Assembly (NCBI GenBank): GCA_004145795.1
Contig: SEIO01000025.1
Location: 1-37,626 of the forward strand
Direction of reading: 5' to 3'
Origin: Lentibacillus lipolyticus
GTDB taxonomy: Bacteria; Bacillota; Bacilli; Bacillales; Amphibacillaceae
DNA length: 37,626 nt
Shown: one piece after another, positions 33,522 through 37,626 of the stretch
How the letters are laid out: each line of letters starts with the position of its first letter
Position numbering within the stretch: position 1 is the stretch's first letter
Translations under genes and position numbers: made by a program
The notes under the pieces: model-generated
Database searches by the model: none
Seen by the model: only the letters and a program-made list of their open reading frames with translations
What the model was told of the DNA's origin: nothing

Positions 33522-33615
33522 TCGGGACGAGGACAGGTTCGTTTCCCGGCCCAAACACTTATTGGGACGAGGGACCTTTCCCTTTGTTCCAGTCTACTAG
33601 AAAAGAGGGGTAACT

Positions 33616-33771
33616 ATGGTTAATGCAATGCTGGATTTTATGCTGGGACCCTTGCGTGGAATAAGTGACTTTTACCTCGATTATCAAATCTATTTTAATA
33701 CCATCATTGTAGGATTTGCTTTATATAAAATCATGTTCAGTAAAAAGAAGACACAAGAATCAGCAAGCTAA
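33616..33771 (+). CDS. Small single-span membrane protein (51 residues)
   Basis: A short frame between the aldolase and second dehydrogenase genes, with GAGGGG 6-7 bases before ATG 33616 and a normal stop at 33769. Residues about 22-42 (YQIYFNTIIVGFALYKIMF) form one membrane segment, followed by the basic end SKKKTQESAS. It lies in the same direction and between two genes of the PTS operon, so it is probably translated with them. I do not recognise the family. It might assist the EIIC channel, but nothing in the sequence shows this. Confidence 0.7.
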   Translation: MVNAMLDFMLGPLRGISDFYLDYQIYFNTIIVGFALYKIMFSKKKTQESAS

Positions 33772-33796
33772 TCAGACTTTTGAAAAGGTGATAGAG

Positions 33797-34849
33797 ATGA
33801 GATCCCTTAATTTATATGGCAAACAGGATATTCGGGTGGAGGAATCAGCGGAACCTATCATTGAACATGCAGATGACGTCATTATCCGGGTAAAGGCTGT
33901 GGGAATTTGCGGCTCTGACATTTCACGCTACAAAAAATTGGGACCTTATGTGGAGGGCATGACATTTGGCCATGAATTTTCCGGAGTAGTAACAGCAGTT
34001 GGCACTGGTGTAGAAGGCATTGAAGCGGGTGACCGTGTTACCGCCTGTCCGACTTTTTGCTGCGGTACATGTGAAAACTGTCAAAAAGGGGAACCATCCC
34101 GCTGTGAAAACTTGCATGTCATCGGTGCGTACCGTCCGGGCGCATATGCGGAGTACGTAAAACTTCCGGCTGAACATATTATCCCACTTCCAGATAATGT
34201 TGATTACGATACAGCCGCATTGGTTGAACCTTCATCTGTCGTGGCACATGGCTTTTACCGTACGAGCATCCAGCCAGGCGCCGAAGTAGCCATCATGGGG
34301 TGCGGCAGCATTGGTTTGCTGGCTGTACAATGGGCCAAAATCTTTGGAGCGAAAAAAGTGTACGCGATTGATATTGATGATGCCAAGCTGGAAGTTGCCA
34401 AAGAAGTTGGCGCCGATGTATTAATCAATTCCATGGAAAAACCAGCTCATGAACAAATTCAGGAACATACGAATGGTCAGGGTGTTGATCTGGCAGTTGA
34501 GTCAGCAGGCTCACCGGTAACATCCGCACAAGTATTTGCCCTGCCGAAAAAAGGCGGAGAAGTCGTCTTCATGGGTATCCCATATGCAGATATTACAATC
34601 GAACGATTCTATTTCGAGCGGATCGTCCGAAACGAACTGCGCGTGCTCGGATCCTGGAATGCCTTATCCTCCCCATTCCCCGGAAAAGAATGGACCTCCA
34701 CCGTTCACTATATGAGTACAGGCCAAATCAATGTCAAACCAATGATTTCCCACCGGCTAGATCTGCGGGAAGGACCGGAAACGTTTGATAATCTGATCAA
34801 TGGCAAAGGCTCTTATGTGAAGGTGCTGTTCTACCCGGAAGTAGGGTAG
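33797..34849 (+). CDS. gatD: Zinc-dependent polyol-phosphate dehydrogenase 2 (GatD-like)
   Basis: A 350-residue medium-chain dehydrogenase. Catalytic zinc ligands are Cys38, His59 and Glu60; structural zinc ligands are Cys89, Cys92, Cys95 and Cys103. The NAD motif GCGSIGLLA follows at about 174-182. The overall pattern (MRSLNLYGKQDIRVEE..., GHEFSGVV, ...LLGSWNALSSPFPG-type segment) is that of galactitol-1-phosphate 5-dehydrogenase. AAAAGGTGAT precedes ATG 33797. It is the last gene of the operon. A 17-base segment including the stop codon (TAGGGTAGGAAAAAGAA) is repeated in tandem just after the gene, followed by a terminator. Confidence 0.88.
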   Translation: MRSLNLYGKQDIRVEESAEPIIEHADDVIIRVKAVGICGSDISRYKKLGPYVEGMTFGHEFSGVVTAVGTGVEGIEAGDRVTACPTFCCGTCENCQKGEPSRCENLHVIGAYRPGAYAEYVKLPAEHIIPLPDNVDYDTAALVEPSSVVAHGFYRTSIQPGAEVAIMGCGSIGLLAVQWAKIFGAKKVYAIDIDDAKLEVAKEVGADVLINSMEKPAHEQIQEHTNGQGVDLAVESAGSPVTSAQVFALPKKGGEVVFMGIPYADITIERFYFERIVRNELRVLGSWNALSSPFPGKEWTSTVHYMSTGQINVKPMISHRLDLREGPETFDNLINGKGSYVKVLFYPEVG

Positions 34850-34887
34850 GAAAAAGAAATAGGGTAGGAAAAAGAAGATTTTTGGAT

Positions 34888-34915
34888 AAAAAAGCGTCCC
34901 GCGGGGCGCTTTTTT
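34888..34915 (+). terminator. Terminator of the PTS operon
   Basis: AAAAAAGCG-T-CCC (34888-34900) pairs with GGG-G-CGCTTTTTT (34903-34915). Confidence 0.9.
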
Positions 34916-34969
34916 ACTATGCGATGAAGAGCCTGCAATCGCACCAGGAGCAGTCAGTTTTGTGCGACA

Positions 34970-37626
34970 GCCCCGGAACTCGAGCGATGTGCGCCCGCCG
35001 GAACCCAAGCGGCGCGCGCCCAGAGCCCATCCGATGATTTTCGGCAGCCGCCGAAAATCTACTATCTGTCAAATGCGCGTTTTTGGCCGAAGTGGAGGCA
35101 GCTTGAGCGGCGCGCGCCGTTCGGGGCGATACTCGGAGTTGAAGTGGCGATTCAGGGTCCTCAAGTGGCGATATTTCCTTCACACCGGGCGATTCCAGGC
35201 CTCGAGGCGGCGATACTTGGATCTGAAGTTGCGATTCCCGACCTCGAGACGGCTATTCTCAATCTCGAAACGGCGATACTACCCTCCCACCGGGCGATTC
35301 AAGCCCCCGAGCCGGCGATTCTCGATCTCGAAGTTGCGATACTACCCTTCCACCGGGCGATTCCAGCCCCCGAGCCGGTGATTCTCAAACCCGAAGTAGC
35401 GATTCTTCCGCCGCTCGGGACGATTCTCAATTCGGGTGACAGTGCCGCATAAACAAGGAAAGATGATTTTCGGCAGCTGCCGAAAATCTACCGTCTATCA
35501 AGTGCGTATATTGTGCCGAGGTGGGAGCAGCCAGAGTGGTTCGCCCGCTGTTCGGGGGGTGATACCTGAACCCGAAGTTGCGATTCCTGACCTCAAGACG
35601 GCGATTCACGACCCCCGGATGGCGATACTCGATTTCGAAGCGGCGATACTACCCTCCCACCGGGCGATTCCAGACCCCGAGCCGGCGATTCTCGGCCCCG
35701 AAGTTGCGATACCTGGACCTGAAGTAGCGATTCTTCCGCCGCTCGGTCGATTCCCAACTCGAGTGACAGTACCGCATAAGACCAAAAAGACGATTTTCGG
35801 CCGCCGCCGAAAATCTCCCATCTATCAAACACGCATCTTGAGCCGAAATAGAGTCAGCTCGATTGACGCGCCCACCGTTCGGGGTGATACCTGAACCCGA
35901 AGTTGCGATTCCTGACCTTGAGACGGCGATACATCAATCTGAAGTTACGATTCTCGACCCCGGGACGGCGATTCTCAAACCCGAGGTGGGGATTCCAGGC
36001 CCCGAGACGGCGATACCCGGGCCTGAAGCGGCAATTCCTAAACCTGAAGTAGCGATTCTTCCGCCGCTCGGTCGATTCCCAACTCGAGTGACAGTACCGC
36101 ATAAGGCCAAAAAGACGATTTTCGGCCGCCGCCGAAAATCTCCCATCTATCAAACACGCATCTTGAGCCGAAATGGAGTCAGCTCGATCGACGCGCCCAC
36201 CGTTCGGGGTGATACCTGAACCTGAAGTTGCGATTCCCGGCCTCGAGGCGGCGATTCCTGGACCCGAAGTAGCGATTCCTGACCTCAAGACGGCGATACC
36301 TGGACCTGAAGTGGCGATTCCCGTCCTCGAGACGGCGATACCTGGCCCTGAAGCGGCAATTCCTAAACCTGAAGTAGCGATTCTTCCGCCGCTCGGGACG
36401 ATTCTTAATTCGAACGACAGCACCGCATATACCCAAAAAGACGATTTTCGGCCGCCGCCGAAAATCTCCCATCTATCAAACACGCATCTTGAGCCGAAAT
36501 GGAGTCAGCTCGATCGACGCGCCCACCGTTCGGGGTGATACCTGGACCCGAAGTAGCGATTCCAGACCTCGAGGCGGCGATACCTGGCCCTGAAGCGGGG
36601 ATTCCCGGCCTCCAGACGGCGATACTCAAACCCGAAGTAGCGATACCCGACCCCGGGACGGCGATTCTCGATCCCGAAATTGCGATTCTTCCGCCGCTCG
36701 GGACGATTCCCAACTCGAGTGACAGCACCGCATAAGCCCAAAAAGATGATTTTCGGCAGCGGCCGAAAATCTACCATCTATCAAACACGCATCTTGAGCC
36801 GAAATAGAGTCAGCTCGATTGACGCGCCCACCGTTCGGGGTGATACCTGAACCCGAAGTTGCGATTCCTGACCTTGAGACGGCGATACCTGGACCCGAAG
36901 TAGCGATTCCTGACCTCAAGACGGCGATACCCGACCCCGGGACGGCGATTCTCAATCTCGAAGCGGCGATACTTCCGCCGCTCGGGCCGATTCCCAATTC
37001 GAGTGACAGCACCGCATAAGCCCAAAAAGATGATTTTCGGCAGCCGCCGAAAATCTACCATCTATCAAACGTGCATCTTAAGCTGAAGTGGGGGCAATCA
37101 GAGCGACGCGCCCATACTCAAACCCGAAGTAGCGATTCCAGACCTCGAGGCGGCGATTCTCAATCCCGAAATTGCGATACTTCCGCCGCTCGTGTCGATT
37201 CCCAACTCGAGTGACAGCACCGCATAAGCCCAAAAAGATGATTTTCGGCAGCCGCCGAAAATCTACCATCTATCAAACACGCATCTTGAGCCGAAGTGGG
37301 GGCAATCAGAGCGACGCGCCCGCTGTTCGGGGTGATACCTGGACCCGAAGATGCGATTCCTGACCTCAAGACGGCGATATCTGGACCCGAAGTAGCGATT
37401 CCTGACCTCAAGACGGCGATACCTGGACTTGAAGTTGCGATTCCCGTCCTCGAGACGGCGATACTCGCACCCGAAATGGCGATACCCGACCCCGGGACGG
37501 CGATTCTCAATCTCGAAGCGGCGATACTTCCGCCGCTCGGGCCGATTCCCAATTCGAGTGACAGCACCGCATAAGCCCAAAAAGATGATTTTCGGCAGCC
37601 GCCGAAAATCTACCATCTATCAAATG
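34970..37626. repeat. Repeat region D: nine-hairpin array of 21-bp blocks, continuing past the window
   Basis: The largest array of the family. Hairpins with perfect GATTTTCGGC/GCCGAAAATC arms start at 35036, 35465, 35791, 36117, 36443, 36748, 37032, 37240 and 37587. The centres vary: AGCC, AGCT, CGCC (three times), AGCG, then AGCC. Intervals are 429, 326, 326, 326, 305, 284, 208 and 347 bp; 284, 305, 326 and 347 differ by exactly 21. Each regular block reads: spacer (ATCAAACACGCATCTTGAGC), head (CGCCCACCGTTCGGGGTGAT), a run of 21-bp units, tail (GAGTGACAG(C/T)ACCGCATAA), hairpin. The 208-bp block lacks the head. Frames stay open in several phases but starts and ribosome sites are not conserved. 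No other gene is seen from 34916 to the right edge. Confidence 0.9.

Noticed and set aside
33522-33615. Terminator or attenuator between the aldolase and the small membrane protein genes
   Set aside because: Repeated GGGACGAGG motifs and a weak GGGA/TCCC pairing are visible, but there is no convincing stem with a T-run.
35036-35059. The GATTTTCGGC hairpins as ordinary rho-independent terminators
   Set aside because: On the plus strand no T-run follows. On the minus strand a short T5 follows a few bases later in region D, but the equivalent side in region A has none, so termination is not a shared property.
34970-37626. Many long open frames on both strands in the repeat regions, some over 100 codons, giving heptad-type peptides
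   Set aside because: A 21-bp period keeps any stop-free frame open in several phases. The frames start at different places, ATG in one block is ATA or GTG in the next, and no ribosome sites precede them. Not called as genes.

Overview
The window looks like chromosomal DNA from a low-to-mid G+C Gram-positive rod of the Bacillaceae, probably a Virgibacillus/Lentibacillus/Oceanobacillus-type halophile. This rests on a wall teichoic acid cluster of Bacillus subtilis tag type, strong GGAGG ribosome sites, frequent TTG/GTG starts, a ywr-type chromate/gamma-glutamyltransferase operon, DUF1659/DUF2922 small genes and Bacillaceae-style intergenic repeats. Genus is inference. No rRNA, tRNA, transposase, integrase or CRISPR array was seen.

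Layout. (1) 0.2-10.2 kb: a wall teichoic acid locus. tagD-tagB run leftward and tagF-tagG-tagH-tagA run rightward from a shared divergent promoter region. At each end lies a LytR-CpsA-Psr (LCP) ligase gene, both on the minus strand. Together they cover CDP-glycerol synthesis (TagD), linkage-unit assembly (TagA, TagB), poly(glycerol phosphate) polymerisation (TagF), export (TagGH) and attachment to peptidoglycan (LCP). (2) 10.2-11.4 kb: repeat region A. (3) 11.4-12.5 kb: DUF1659/DUF2922 genes, then a very small unannotated membrane-peptide gene with a convergent structured RNA, which together look like a type I toxin-antitoxin pair. (4) 12.5-21.4 kb: an Lrp/AsnC regulator divergent from a five-gene peptide ABC importer, a cytoplasmic gamma-glutamyltransferase and a split CHR transporter pair. 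This resembles the B. subtilis ywrABCD set with an oligopeptide importer added. (5) 21.4-22.7 kb: repeat region B. (6) 22.8-26.1 kb: a nucleoside deaminase, an AbrB-type/Doc toxin-antitoxin pair with a perfect palindromic operator, and a secreted Xaa-Pro dipeptidyl-peptidase on the minus strand. (7) 26.4-27.2 kb: repeat region C. (8) 27.2-34.9 kb: a polyol/sugar-alcohol PTS operon (PRD activator, EIIA, EIIB, EIIC, two zinc dehydrogenases, a DeoC-family aldolase and a 51-residue membrane protein), with two cre-like sites upstream. (9) 34.9 kb to the right edge: repeat region D, which runs off the window.

The most unusual content is the repeat family in regions A-D (about 6 kb in total). Arrays of a 21-bp degenerate unit built round a GCGAT core are organised in blocks. 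Most blocks carry a hairpin with arms GATTTTCGGC and GCCGAAAATC. Sixteen such hairpins occur; 15 have perfect arms while the central four bases vary. In region D the hairpin-to-hairpin distances are 326, 326, 326, 305, 284 and 347 bp among the regular blocks, i.e. they differ by one or two whole 21-bp units. The arrays open long reading frames in several frames at once, but no conserved start or ribosome site goes with them, so I treat them as non-coding.
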